Below are positions 27,501-40,200 of a stretch of DNA of 64,000 nucleotides, piece after piece. Made by a program: the position numbers and the translations under genes. This stretch comes from Toxonevra muliebris (lineage: Eukaryota > Arthropoda > Insecta > Diptera > Pallopteridae). The stretch covers positions 38,591,989-38,655,988 of the forward strand of contig OY829326.1 of NCBI GenBank assembly GCA_963691655.1, read 5' to 3'. The notes under the pieces were generated by a model. It ran no database searches. It was not told the origin of the DNA and worked only from the letters and a program-made list of their open reading frames with translations. How positions within the stretch are numbered: position 1 is the first letter of the stretch; each line of letters opens with the position of its first letter.

Positions 27501-30443
27501 AGAAATATGCATTAACTAAGAATTAATATAAATAAAACTATTATTCTGTTAAATAACAGATCGAAGATATATATGATTACCAAAAGAACGAAACACGATT
27601 TAAATGTGGATTTCCGGAAATAAGAATATTTAGATGTATGTGTGTATTTATTTAAAAAAGCTTATACAAACAAGGTTAATGATATAAAGAAGAAAAACAA
27701 TTCATTCTTTTAACCACAATAGAGGTTTTAAGTTTATGCCTGCTTTAAACATGCATCTCAGGCTTTCTCCACATTTATGTTTACATTCACATAAAACTTT
27801 CTTTCAATTGCTTATTCTAATTTCTATCCATTATAATATTTAACTTGAGTATATTGCTTCAATGACTTAAAATTAGGTACTCAGTTTAAATGTTTTTAAA
27901 AAATTAATGTGGATGTAATAAAAAAAAGAATTACTCATACCACAGGAAGTCCCATAAACATAAAATATGAAAATACTTTAGCATTTTTGCGATTTGGTTG
28001 TAAATTTTCCACTAGAAGCATAACGAGTTCCATGCATTTCATCGATTTATTTACTGTTTGTTGGGTCAAAAGCAGGCATGTCCGTCTCGTGGGTATATCC
28101 AACATTATTGCTTTATTATGATGATATCATAACATCCGCCAATAGTGTTTTATTTTACTTATTCTCATATTTTTTTCGTACTATAAAAATTGTATAATTA
28201 TTTGAATGAAAAAATAAAAGCAAAAACCGCAGAAAACTTGTGACTGTTGAATTGTAAATTTTATCTTTTGAAATTTATCAATTCTTAGAAGTTTTGCACC
28301 ATAACATTTTTTGTATACTTATTAAAACTTTTTATAAAAATTATTAAAATGACATGAAAGTAGAAAGGAAGTAGTTCTGCGAATCCTTAGCGCCAGACAT
28401 GAATAATTGTTTGTAAATTCAAAGACGAACTTTGATACCATCTAGATGCTTCATTATATGTAGTTACTGTTTAGAAATTGAAAGTTTTAGTTTTGAAATT
28501 TGAATCCAACATATATGTAAATACATATACCTATTTATAAATGAAGAAAATTTGTGTATTTTTTGTAGAGGTCGCTTTTGTGATCTGTCAAACTCAAGCT
28601 CTCTTAAGTAAAAGTATTACGAAAATACTCTATAGTCTAGTATAACAGGAGATCGCATAAGATCAGCTCTGGCTTCAAGTCTAGTCTAATCATATCAGAA
28701 CCGAATTGATATACATATATGTATGTGTAGGCGTTCCATAGGACAGGACCAGCATAGTCTATGCATACTAATTTTCAAACAAGTTACATTAGACCATACA
28801 AATCATAAAAGTAAAAACATATCAATGATGTACAATACATAAAACTTCCTACACTGTTCTGAACCCAAACACAAAAATTCAAAAATTCAAAAAAAAAAAA
28901 AAAAAAAAAATAATAATCTAATTAACTTTGACAAAGTTTTCTGGAAATACAACAGTATAAAAATTGTTGCTCCTATTTACACAATTAATGCTTGCCAATT
29001 GAAAGTAGATCATCAACGCGTATATTTTGATGTGTAGTACATTCTGCTCAAAAATTGTGAATTTTTACCAAAAAGGACATTTTTCCAAACACTGACATGT
29101 GTTAATATCAAATAATCGAGCAGTGTTTTGGTATAAATTTTTTCATTTAGTACCAAACTGGGGGTTATGAATATTAAAATTTGAAAGTCTAGTTCATACC
29201 GTAGATGGCGCGTTAGAAAATCAATCCACTTTTTTTGATATAGCTCGCCTTAGGTTAAATAATTCTAAATGACCTAAGACTTTCAAGTGTTAGAATAAAA
29301 AAATAAGATCTTGTACGTTAAAATTTTTTTTTTTAAATAAGGGCATCTTTTATTTTTTAATTTTAGATTTAACATCAAAGTATTCAAAAACTGCTGCAGT
29401 AAGCTTTTAAGTAAAAGAAAAATCAGAATAGTTATTATATTACACAAAGCAGCCATATTAGATTCGCTATTTCGAATTTTGCAATCCTGACTGCAGATTT
29501 GTTTTTAGCAACCTCGAGAATATAAAGATTCGCTCTCATTCTTTTAAGTGCAAAGACTAGTGAGTGTAAATAAATCAAAAATTTCTTTTCAATTATAAAT
29601 TCTTAAAATGTTTGACTTACATCATAGGTGATAGCCAGATTACAACTCCTTGGCAAAAACTAACCATCTTTTTTGTTGCGTCGGACACCATTAATAATAA
29701 CCATTAGCCGAAGCTGAATTTATATAAGGTGGAGTTACCAGGAACTCAATCTTTTTTATGGCGTCATTTTTTTTCTTGGTGAGGAACGTTGGTATTCAAA
29801 AGTTTGTTTACATTTGATTGTTTGTTTACTTTTTTTTCCCCCGCCATAATGGCCGCAACAACAAAGATGTATTGCTATTGCCGTGTTGTACTACTGCTTT
29901 CGTCAGCTAATTTTGACATTCAGAGTGCTCCGTCATTACGACCCCAACAACAAAACTCTGTTGTTCTTGCCATGGTAAATTTGTTCTTCTGCTACTATCA
30001 CCTTCTACATAAATTCACCTTGGTATTGACGTATTTATTTCATATTCAACTCTTTTTGAGTTTCTTTTCATTTTATGCAAAAATTGAGTCATTTCGCACG
30101 ACAATAAACGCTCTTTAACTCAGGAACTGTTAAGGAACGTATTCTGTGACCAATAAGTATTAAAGAGGAAGAATGAGTTTAGTTCTCTCAAAATATTTAA
30201 CGATAGAACGTTCGTTAATTTTTTTATCCAAAAATGAGGAAAGAAAGCGAATCGCTTTTGAAGTGAATAATATTGAGGAGGAGGAGTGTAATATTTCTAC
30301 TCAATAACGAGTTTTTACGAACTCCGGTTCTTAGATAATCCTACAAGGAATAGGTGAATTTTGTCTGAGGGGCAGGGAAATCTAAACCATTTTTCCAAAA
30401 TTAAAAAATCGACTCTTTAAATTTTCAAAGTAAATACCATAGT
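24506..30443. other. Non-coding AT-rich DNA
   Basis: No gene or delimited element. A short direct repeat of TTTTCAATAAA-CT-AAACGTT words is at 24997-25160. A 22-A run lies at 28889-28910. The rest is unique-looking A/T-rich sequence. Confidence 0.6.
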
Positions 30444-30764
30444 GTTCGGTGGCTGGGTGGTCGTCGTAACCTAGTGGTTAGTATGTTCGGCTGCTACGCA
30501 GAGGTGACCGGGTTCATATCTCGGCACGCTCAAAAATAAAAAAATAAAAAATAAAAACTTTTCTATACAGCACCAACCTCCAAGAATAAAAAAAGCTTTT
30601 GAAAAGCTTTTCACTTCGCTGGTCGGATTCGACATAAAAATGTAGGTCCCTTCCATTCGTGTATAAATATAACTCACACAACATAAATGGATGCGAAAAA
30701 GCTCGGCTTTGGCTTTCCAGGGGCTGTTGTGCCATAATAGCAGTAGTAGTAGTTCGGTGGCTGG
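30444..30764 (+). mobile_element. tRNA-derived SINE with 13-bp target site duplication
   Basis: The element body is about 30457-30751. It starts TGGTCGTCGTAACCTAGTGG (A-box-like) and has ACCGGGTTCATATC (B-box-like) at about 30508. A tRNA-unrelated body follows, ending GTTGTGCCATAATAG with a TAG-rich tail. The 13-bp direct repeat GTTCGGTGGCTGG flanks it at 30444-30456 and 30752-30764, the signature of LINE-driven retroposition. Related copies are at 7335 and 54373. Confidence 0.85.
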
Positions 30765-31004
30765 AGATCTAACGATGATTACCGAGCAATATATAATATG
30801 TAGCCAGTGAATAGATAAAGCTAGCTAGTCTTTGAATGACCGTCAGTGATTGACGACAGCCATCTTAAATTGATACAAACGCGCGAATTATCACAGGGAT
30901 CTACTTAATCGAACCAAGCTAGCAAATAGTACGATACTCAATACGATACGAATGAGATGATTCCTATTTTTTCCCAATGCATTTTTTTTGCTCAGTACGA
31001 ATCT

Positions 31005-31436
31005 GAGGTCAAAAACTTCCCATCACGTCACGTTTTTGAGAAAAAAGGAGAAAACTGCGTTTTTGGCCATTTTTGAAAAATTGTGGAGCTGAACCCTGAC
31101 GTGCTACAAACTTCCCTAATATCAGAAATTAAAGACTGAACCATGCTCTTTCAAAAATTATGTCTGGCCATGGCTGTAAATTAGATAAAATTCGTTCTGT
31201 ATACATTTCTTTCCTGCAGGGTGCTCTACACCTCCTGCTCTAAGGGCGAGTGCGAACAATTTGGCTTAGAGCTCATTTGAGAGGGCATGGTTCAGTCTTT
31301 AATTTCTGATATTAGCGAAGTTTGTAGCACGTCAGGGTTCAGCTCCTCAATTTTACAAAAATGGCCAAAAACGCTGATTTCAGGGATTTCAACCCCTATT
31401 TTCTCGGAAACGTGACGTGATTGAAAGTTTTTGACC
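31005..31436. mobile_element. Long inverted-repeat hairpin with arms of about 150 bp
   Basis: The left arm 31005-31155 and right arm 31276-31436 are inverted copies sharing GTCAAAAACTT, ATCACGTCACGTTT, GTTTTTGGCCATTTTTG, GAGCTGAACCCTGACGTGCT and ATATCAGAAATTAAAGACTG. The roughly 120-nt loop is unique. There is no coding content. It may be a foldback element or MITE; no target duplication was identified. Confidence 0.75.
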
Positions 31437-33157
31437 ACATATCAGCATGAAAAATTCATTTGAAGCCACTAGAAACCATCCTATTCGCTTAAGAAAAGTT
31501 AAAACTTGCAGGGCACTGTTATGTTCCTTCGAAACAAAAAGTTAATACGTGCGCCATTGAAATTTATATGAAAGTAATACGTTTTGAATACAAAAATAGT
31601 TAAAAAAAAACACCAAAGTTACAGTTTCCGTAAAATTACCTGAAATATCTAATTTAATTACGTCAATACGATATGATAGATATAGAAACTACTCAAAAAT
31701 AAAAACTACAAAATAATTTCTGGGTTAATAAACTTATGTTGGTATAGAAATATGTATAATCTAAGCGGAACGAAATTTTTTATTTTTAAGATTTTATCGA
31801 ATTTCGTATAACTATGTACATATGAATGTAGAATATATGCATTAATATGCATACACACTTACTATGTATCAATCATTTTGCATTAAATGAATCCATCCGA
31901 AAAAGGTTTTTGCACTTGCGACCATGAACAATTCTTGATAATTTTGTACGTACGCAGCTCAAAGTCAACAGAAGAAGAAAAAAACAATACTTAACCAATA
32001 CAAAAAAAAAAAAAAAAAAACAAGACAAGGCAGCTTCGCATCAAATAAATATCAAATATTATGCGAAATATTGTTTTTCTAATCTAAAAAATTCATAGAA
32101 AACGAGTTCATTGGCTGCCAAAATGGCATGGTTAAATATTGTATGGATGTATTTATGTGGAATGACAGGTACATATGTTGATTTCTCTTTGAACGATATC
32201 GGCTGGTACGAGTATAAGATAGGTGAGGGTGAGGTATTTGTTTGTTTCTTTGTGGGCATAATAATCTGAAGACAACAAAACAAAAAAATATAAGAAAACA
32301 ATAACAGCAACATAACTTAACTCCAGCAAATTGAAGTCAAATTAAAAAAAAAGGCACTAAAACAACAAAACCTACAAAATACGAGTATATTGCGAGTCAA
32401 CAAACTCACGCATAAATTCGGAAATGATTTGCATTGCTTGGCATTGTTCAAAGCGATAGCGAATCGTAGTCGTACTATATATTTAAAGAAAATAAATAAT
32501 GAAAACAACAAACTATTAACAATTAAACAAATACAACCAACACAAACCACTACAGCAACAACAATAAGATTTTGCAAAATATTTTGCCAAGTAAATGGCA
32601 AATAATAAAAAACAAAAACGTAAACATCAAACAACATTTCAAATATGATTTTGGGCAGATCATTCAACCGAGTGTAGCGTATAGTGGTGCTGGAGTACTC
32701 ACAACTTAGTTAGCGAGTATGCGAGTGAGTTAACGCGTAAGCGCATAAGTAAGTAGCGAGCGCCGTGCAGCTTCTTGTCCGAAGACCTGAGTTTTTGTTG
32801 TTGATTGTTTTGATTTCTTAAGAAACAAATGAAATATATGTATGCATGTACTTAGATACTTATGTATGTATATATATTTCTATGAATGTATTGTGGATTG
32901 TTTAAAAGCCCCCGACCCTCACTCTTGACACAACAAAAACAACAACATCAAAATAACTATAACAATAGCGTCTTTGAATGCGGTTTTTTTTATGTGAAGA
33001 ACAAATTACTTATGAATATTGTTGTTGTTTTGTTGTTGATCTTTTTCTTATTAGCATGAATGGAGGCAGTTCATGATCAGTAAAAAATGTTGATCTTTAC
33101 TGTTGTTAGTATTTGTTGCTGTTGTGGCTGTTAGGGTCATATATCTAAATAAATATT
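31437..33157. other. Non-coding DNA with simple repeats
   Basis: No gene. A 19-A run at 32002-32020 and CAA-rich tracts near 32280-32550 and 32930-32960. Open frames on the minus strand here are translations of simple repeats. Confidence 0.6.
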
Positions 33158-33905
33158 GGGTGCATTCAGAAGGTACAGCTGTTGCGCAACTGAGGCGTGT
33201 GTGTCTTCTGAATGGGTTGTTGTGAATTTCCGCTCCGTGGAGCTGTTGGCATTTCGGCGCCATTTTTTCCATCATATTATATTTCTGCTCTTTCGGGCCA
33301 ACATGTTGTCTCAAAAGATCTGCGCCGTCTATTTTTATTTATCGGCGGTTTGGCGATTTTTAGGCGGTGGCTGGTAGCCGATATTTTCTTTTGTTTCGGC
33401 AGCTGATAAAAAAATACTCGAATATAATATTTTAAACAATCGTATTATAAGCAAATTTATCTGTTTAATGTTATTCAATTCATACTATGTAGTTTGTCGT
33501 TCATTTGTACAGTGAGTACGGTTTAGCCGATAAATCACGGGCGGTAGCAAGTAAAAACAAAGCGGCGGCGCGAAGTTGACTGAAAGCCGCACGGCGCAGG
33601 TTTCTGGCTTATAGTTAAAAAAATATATATATAAGAAAATGTACATGATGTCTGCAAAAGATACAGTTTCAATTCAATATACAATTGGCGAGTGTATTTA
33701 ATAATAGATATCTTATATTATTTTTGTCTTTGACAAAATTAAAATTTGTTCACTTTTTTTGTTTCTCAAAAAATAAAACAGCTGTTTCTAAAAAATTTTT
33801 CAAATGATCCATCATGCCATTCAGAAGACACAAAATGTATATACGTAGCAGAAGCAAATTTAAGCTCAACATGTTGAGCCTCCGGTGTGTCTTCTGAATG
33901 CAACC
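33158..33905. mobile_element. Nested inverted-repeat locus built on CATTCAGAAG termini
   Basis: The outer pair GGGTGCATTCAGAAG (33158-33172) and CTTCTGAATGCAACC (33891-33905) match 14 of 15 bases in inverse orientation. The inner pair GTGTCTTCTGAATGG (33201-33215) and CCATTCAGAAGACAC (33817-33831) match perfectly. So two small hairpins, or one element with duplicated termini, bound a 600-bp GC-richer centre. The superfamily is not recognised. Confidence 0.55.
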
Positions 33906-35592
33906 ATTCATACATTATTGTATGCAATTATCAGCGTGAGCCGCTAGAAAAGAAACCAAAAACGTGACAAAGTCACTTAGTTTTTTTATTTGTTTATTGT
34001 TTTTGCTTATAATTTGCTTTGCTTTAATGTAGCTGTTGCTATTGCTGTAAAAGAGCCATTGACTGTCTGTTGCAGTAATTTAAATTGCTAATTAAAAATA
34101 AAGCAACCAAGAAACAGAGTTGCATACAGTTAAACTATATTAAAAAACACCAAAATACCGACAAATTTCAATGAGGTTCAACGACAAACATAACAAAAAC
34201 AACAATAATAACACGTTCACATTGACCATGACCACCAAAGACCTCCTCAGGCAACGACGCATAAGCGCAGCGCAGCTATTGACTTTGTATTAATAAAATT
34301 GTTGCTGGCTAGAGTTGTGTGTGTGTTTGTGTGTGCAACACAAGCGCAAAAAACGGCACCAACGACAATTGCACTGTAGGTAACGTCTATTATTCGTTCA
34401 CCAGTTCATCCGTCCGTCCACCCATTTAACCAACTATATATTTGTCTATGCTTCTTCTTCTTCTTCTTCATGGTATTGTGGTTGATCATTCCGTCCGTCG
34501 CTTGAATGCGTATTTATGGTGTTATGGCATCGGAATTTCTAGTTGCTATGATAAATATGTGTGTGTGCGTATGGTGCTATATGCTGGTAAAGATACAACA
34601 CTTTATGTTTAAATTGTTGAAGTTGTTGTTGTTGTTGCTAATTTCGATTTCAGTTGAGCGCATCTAAAACGAATCGTAAATTCAGTTCACTTGGTAAGTA
34701 AGCATATGTTTGCATTACTATTAGTAATATTGTTGGTGTTTTTGTTGTTTTTTGTAGCTTGAAGTGTATCGAATTGCATGACTTCATTTATGTACGAACC
34801 CAACGAACTCGAAATCACCGCATGAGAAATGGTAATTTCTGCTGCTTCTGCTATTTCGTCTTCATCATCATGATCAACTTGTTCAACGTCTTTTAACGTA
34901 TTTTTCGTTGTATTTGTTGTTAGTGTTGTTGTTTGCCTTTTCTTCAGTTGCGTTACATTTCGTTTTTTTTTTTATGGTAACTAAATGCCAAGAAGGCGTG
35001 CAAAATTCCAATTGAAAATATTAAAAACAAAAATTTTCTGCTGCTAATTGAAATTTTTATGAAATTTCCTGAATAATATTTTTTTATTTTATTTTTTATT
35101 TAATTTATTTTAACTTTTTAGTCAAAAAATTTTAGATTTCCAACTTGCTTGATAATCTATGTATATAGCTATTGAGCCAATAAAGAAGAGGAAAGGGTTT
35201 GTTCCAGTTTCAGAAGATTTGGTATTTCTTTTGTTGGAAGTCATGGAGAGTTGGAGTTGAGTTGAGGAGCTTTTTAAATAAATGTTAATTGTTTATGTTG
35301 AAATGAAGGAGATAGAAATAGTAATATACATTCAAGCGGTCGAACATTATATTAATATGCCATTGTAACCTTGGTTTCATTTGAACTCTTAATTTTGGCT
35401 ATATGCTCTACTTTCTACTGTGTCGACTTGGCGAAAAATAGCATCGAAGAACAGTTAATCTGCAATCCAAGCTTAAGGAGTTTATTTTGCTAAACTAAGG
35501 GTCGGTGATCATGTGTCTTAGCTCCAAATTTGCTGAATCGACTCTAGTTTTCGAGATATTTGGATGAATCGTTATTTGCAAGGTTCTTGTGT
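33906..35592. other. Non-coding DNA with simple repeats
   Basis: No gene. GTGT repeats near 34318-34340, CTT repeats at 34451-34470 and GTT repeats at 34625-34640; otherwise A/T-rich. Confidence 0.6.
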
Positions 35593-36319
35593 TTAACCCT
35601 TCCCTGCTCAACATCACAAATTTTGTTTAAAGCAATATTAAGGGATAGCATTCTTCATTCTGAACAACTTTTGTTCTACGACTTTTTCAATACCTTAATT
35701 ACAAGTGTTAAAATCTGAAATTACCTTGAGGACCATATATGGTTCGTAGGACCGTATCAAGTAAAATAGAAATGTATAACCTTTTTAAAAAAAAATCTCT
35801 CTATTGAGAAATATAACCAAAAACTGAAAATTTATACAAATTATTCTGTGTGAAATTTTTAGAAATAATTTCGTTCGCCTTTATAGCATAAGTGAACATC
35901 ACATTTAGTACAATAAGTTAGAGCACGTTTACCTCCAACCAGGAACTTTGCATTTGAATCGTCCCTCAGAGGTTGGCTACATTTTTGGGAGGTGTCCTAT
36001 GTTATCCAGTTTAATGCTGGTGGAATATGGTATGTGATTGGCCTAGATCGTTTGGCCTGCAATGTTTCTTCCACAGGACAACCTCTAATCAGTGCCAAAG
36101 GAACCATGTATGGTACCAACTGTTGAAAACAAAAATTTTATAATATTTTTTTCAAATATTATTGCGAAGTAAACACATACCAATCAGCACACTTTTAGCA
36201 ACAAAGCAATATCTTTTTTTTAAGTTGAAATTCGCAAAATTTCTTAAAGTAAGATGGCGCTTCTATTACCGTCTAATGTGGTGAGACCATATATGGCAGC
36301 ATGGGCAGGGAAGGGTTAA
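35593..36319. mobile_element. piggyBac-type MITE flanked by TTAA
   Basis: TTAA at 35593-35596 is followed by CCCTTCCCTGCTCA. At the other end TGGGCAGGGAAGGG is followed by TTAA at 36316-36319. TTAA duplication plus a CCC-starting inverted repeat is the hallmark of piggyBac elements. The 719-bp interior has no transposase. A near-palindrome CCATATATGGT or CCATGTATGGT occurs inside at about 35733, 36106 and 36289, as if it were a subterminal protein-binding motif. Confidence 0.75.
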
Positions 36320-36503
36320 TCCATAGCTCCGCTATTTCTCAACCAAGCCTCAAAAAATATACATTTAACTTTTAGGATAATAATATACCTTTACAATGAT
36401 ATATAAAGCAAATTCTACTCCAGATTCATGATCAGCGACCCCAAAACATAAAAATATCAGTTCCCAGAAGAAACTGTATTGCAAGAAATATCCAGCTTCG
36501 GTA

Positions 36504-37160
36504 AGGCTTTGGCACCATTGTGTACGTGAGAGCAAAGTATACAACTGACAACTACTATAAAATATATGAAATCGTATGTAGTGTGGTCCATACACAATGC
36601 ATACGTCGAAGTAACGTAAAAAGTTGGACAACTCTCAACTTTGCCGTACGTTGAAAGAGAGTTGAGAGTGTTGCAACTATCAGCTGATTTACTTTGTGTA
36701 TGATTGTGTATCCGTTGGCAACGTATGCTTTGTGTCACCTCTCTCCTGTCCAGCAGATATGGAGGACGCGCGGCATATACTGTTATATTGCCCACGTTTC
36801 AACGTTGAGCGTGAGGAGATAACCGAAGCCTTTGGAGAAGCTTCTACATTGGCTAACATTACGACGCATATGTGCCACACAGCCCATAAGTGGCAAGCAG
36901 TCAAGAGAGCCGCAGCAAAGATGATGTCTGCGCTTCGACGCACTGAACGCGTTCGCAACATGGAACGCATCCAATTGAGCAACCCCTAAGACGGATAACT
37001 TAACATACCAAAGAAACTGACGCTTGAGCAGTAATGCTCTGACGGCCTCCCGACGAAATACTTAACGGTGGTTCCGGGAGGACTTACCGTCCGGACATGT
37101 GAGGTGGTTTTGGTGAGTGGAAGTCTCACACTGACTGAGGCTTTCAATGCTTTCCTCCTC

Positions 37161-37196
<36 letters not shown>

Positions 37197-37266
37197 TCCT
37201 TCGCTTACTTCGTGTCAGTTGTATACTTCGCTCTCACGTACACAATGGACTCTAGGTGCCAGAGCC
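36504..37266. mobile_element. Inverted-repeat element containing a LINE insertion
   Basis: The arms 36504-36550 and 37212-37266 are inverted copies sharing GGTGCC, CATTGTGTACGTGAGAGC and GTATACAACTGACA, with an extra 8 bp in the right arm. Between them lie a second shorter inverted repeat (36629-36640 with 36660-36673) and a truncated LINE ending in a 30-A tail. The LINE therefore seems to have inserted into an older TIR element. Confidence 0.6.
36690..37191 (+). pseudogene. 5'-truncated R1/LOA-type non-LTR retrotransposon (3' end)
   Basis: An open frame (36696-36989, about 97 codons) encodes the C-terminal end of a non-LTR polymerase: DARHILLYCPRFNVEREEI followed by KWQAVKRAAAKMMSALRR and a short basic tail. 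The C..H...CPRF spacing and the closing arginine-rich helix are typical of R1/LOA-group elements. After the stop there is a 170-nt 3' UTR with a GGGAGG-type hairpin and then 30 A. The reverse transcriptase core is missing, so the copy is dead on arrival. Confidence 0.8.
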
Positions 37267-40200
37267 TCTAGTCTTAACAACATAATTGGAAATTTAAAGT
37301 TCATGCAAGAGCAATAGTCTCATTTCATAGATAGTCGAAACCTTTAGGCTTTATTCACCACGCGGGGAAAATGAAAATGGTTGTGATGCAGAAAATGGCA
37401 GTAAGGCAAGAAACACGCCGATTTCTCTGAAACTATTCAACTTTTGAAAGAAATTTGACTGAGATAAAATCTATATACATATAAAAAAAACGCTGTAGAT
37501 TAATCAAATTATTTTCAATCAACAAATCAATCAATGCCCTAAATTTTATTTTCTTAAAATACCCAAATGACTTAATTTTCCTGAAAAAGGCAAAAGTACT
37601 TGAGACAGAAATTTTGCAATAGACATAAAACACGCTCTAGTTGGGGGTAATATGGAATTTTTGAAACAAAAGCTTCGTTATCTATCTACATATGTTTGTA
37701 TATTTGTGCGCATGTATACATGTGTATACTTATGAAGCTAATATCTATCAATTTGGGTGTTTGTGCATGAAAATGTTATCAGCAAAAACAAAAACGTATT
37801 TTAAATGCCCAACTATTTCAGTTTGTCATTGTGTTTTATTTTTTATTGTCATCGTAAAAATCTACAATAAATTTTTTTTTATGAAGAAAAACTTGTTCTA
37901 AATTTTTTCTTGCATAAAATTCACAAATTTGATCTCAATGTTTCAAAGATGTTTTAAACTAAGTATGTATTAATTATTATTTTTTATTGTGTTATATTAA
38001 GTTTTATTACTGGTTTTCTCGGATATTAATGCAAAAATTCAATTCAATAATTTTGAATAAACAAATTATATGCAAAATAAAAAACATTTGATGAACGAAA
38101 TTTTAATGCTAAAGAGAGAATTTCTATCAGTTTACGTTTGAAACTCATATGAGATATTATCGGTAGGGGATTAAGGCTTGAAATGTAGACATTGAAGGTA
38201 AATGTGTTCTTGAAAAAAATTAATTTTTATTAATTCATTTATATGTAACTACGTAGAAACATAAACAGTTTTTTTTTTCTTGTAAACGACATTTCGATAG
38301 GTTACTTTTCCGGAACTGCTTCAAAGAATTATTATAACATAAAAAAAAAAAGTTGACAGCACTTTTATCTCGACAAGAATTGTAAATTTGCACAGTATCT
38401 TTAGAAAAACAAAATGAGTATGCATTAAAAACGTTTAGCTATTTACTTACTTTCGTTTGTTTGAAATGATGACGATTTTTAAAGAAAGATTTCCCATGAT
38501 GATGATATTAAATATGACTCACTTTCAATTTCAATTTAAAAACCTTTTAAAAACTAAATCTTTTGTTGACCAATGACACTAAAACTGAGAGAATTTGCTA
38601 TACTTGTACATATGTACGTAGCTATATATTAGCTTGTCATCTGCGGCATGAGTAACAAATTTAATTCAATTCATACACTTGAGAATATAAAAAACACGTA
38701 CACTCCTCGAATTTCACAATGAAATTCTAGATTTTTAGATAGATTAGTTTTCTATTTAGCTGCCAAGAGAAATAAATTTCTTTTATTTTTAATAAAATTG
38801 AATCACACATAATTTTTCAATGAAATTAAAAAGTACTAATTTTTATTGCATATAAAGAAATTTTCCAACTGCAATTTAAAAATTCTAAAAATTTTCAAAA
38901 TGGTAATACTTATACCATCTCAATCGTTATCTCATTTCTGGTGATATTCATTATAACCACCACCAAATTATGCATATGGAGGATTGGATTTCATCTCATG
39001 TGAATCCACTTCTAAAACCGATCGGGCACAAAGCTTAACCCGATTGAGTAGTAGTTACTAAACCAAATTTGAACGATATGCAGAAAAGAGAAGAAATTTG
39101 CCGTTAGTGTTTCATGAATGAAATTTCAGTTGTTGTTGTAACAACTTAAGGACTTAGCTCCTAATTACTGTTGTCACTGTTCTGTTATCATTGTTGGAGT
39201 TGTTCAAAGTTGTTAAAAATTACTTTCAGATGAGTGTGTTTCACTGGTCTGTTAAAGAATTGCAGTGTATTGTGTGGCTCTTTACCATATACATGACATC
39301 TACTGAGTCAATGCGAGCCAGAGATACTCCAACGAATGCAAATCTAGGGGTCTCGCTTTTCGATACGTCTGTGAAGTGGCGTTTTCTAACACATTCCGAC
39401 ATCATCTTATTTTCGATTCAGAATAGCCTCCTAGTCTCGCATAGGAATAGTTTTTCTTGATTTGTCATTGCAGGTAAATGGTTTCTTAGAACTAAGTACA
39501 GTTGGGTCCACAACACCGGGATTAATTGGTTTTCAAGAACCGTTCAACTCAACAAAACAAGCATAAACAAATTCAACTTGCGTTGTCGGAAAAAGCTCTA
39601 CTCTGCAAATAAACTCCGTTTATGACCTTTAAATTAAAAATCTGAAAATAAATAAATAAAGTTTGGTGTTTTCGGTAAGTTTTTCTTTTATTAGGGCATT
39701 TATTGGGCAGTTGTATCCAATTATATTAAATTTTATTTTTTTCTCATTGTGAAAGTGAAAATTAAACTTTTCCAGTACTAAACAATGTAGTGCAAATATT
39801 TTAAATTGATTTTACTTTTCATTCCAACATTCTATTCCTATTGTATGGGCTTTTAGATTTTGCGTGTTTTGAAGTGAACTTTAGTTGCAAAATTGAGATT
39901 TATGCTTTAAAAACAGCCAAAGCGACCGACTTCCGACCGCCGACTTCTGAGAGAATAAAAACAATAAGAGCGTCAACATCTAGCGTCAAGAATATGTGGA
40001 AGAAAAACAAAACGAATACAATTCATTATGGTTAAGGTTATGTAATATGAAAGAACTGTTGCATAAACAAAACGTTGGCTGTAAAAGATTATATTCGCTT
40101 GCAATAGATTTTTCTGGGAAAAATTTTAATGCGTTACAATTGGACGTAGAATTAAGCTCCAGTAATATAACCCCCCCCCCCCGCCCCCCCTTGTCAGTGT

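Noticed and set aside
29789..30118. 109-codon plus-strand frame as a small secreted protein
   Set aside because: The hydrophobic stretches come from T-rich DNA; no cleavage site, conserved motif or transcript signal supports it.
30457..30530. A true tRNA gene at the A/B-box sequence
   Set aside because: The arms do not fold as a cloverleaf, the sequence continues into a dispersed body and tail, and target duplications flank it, so it is a SINE.
32317..32667. 116-codon frame on the minus strand
   Set aside because: Hydrophobic low-complexity translation of CAA-rich and A-rich DNA, without recognisable family or conserved blocks.
36457..36982. Two minus-strand frames of about 100 codons
   Set aside because: They are antisense shadows of the LINE polymerase C-terminus and its left flank.
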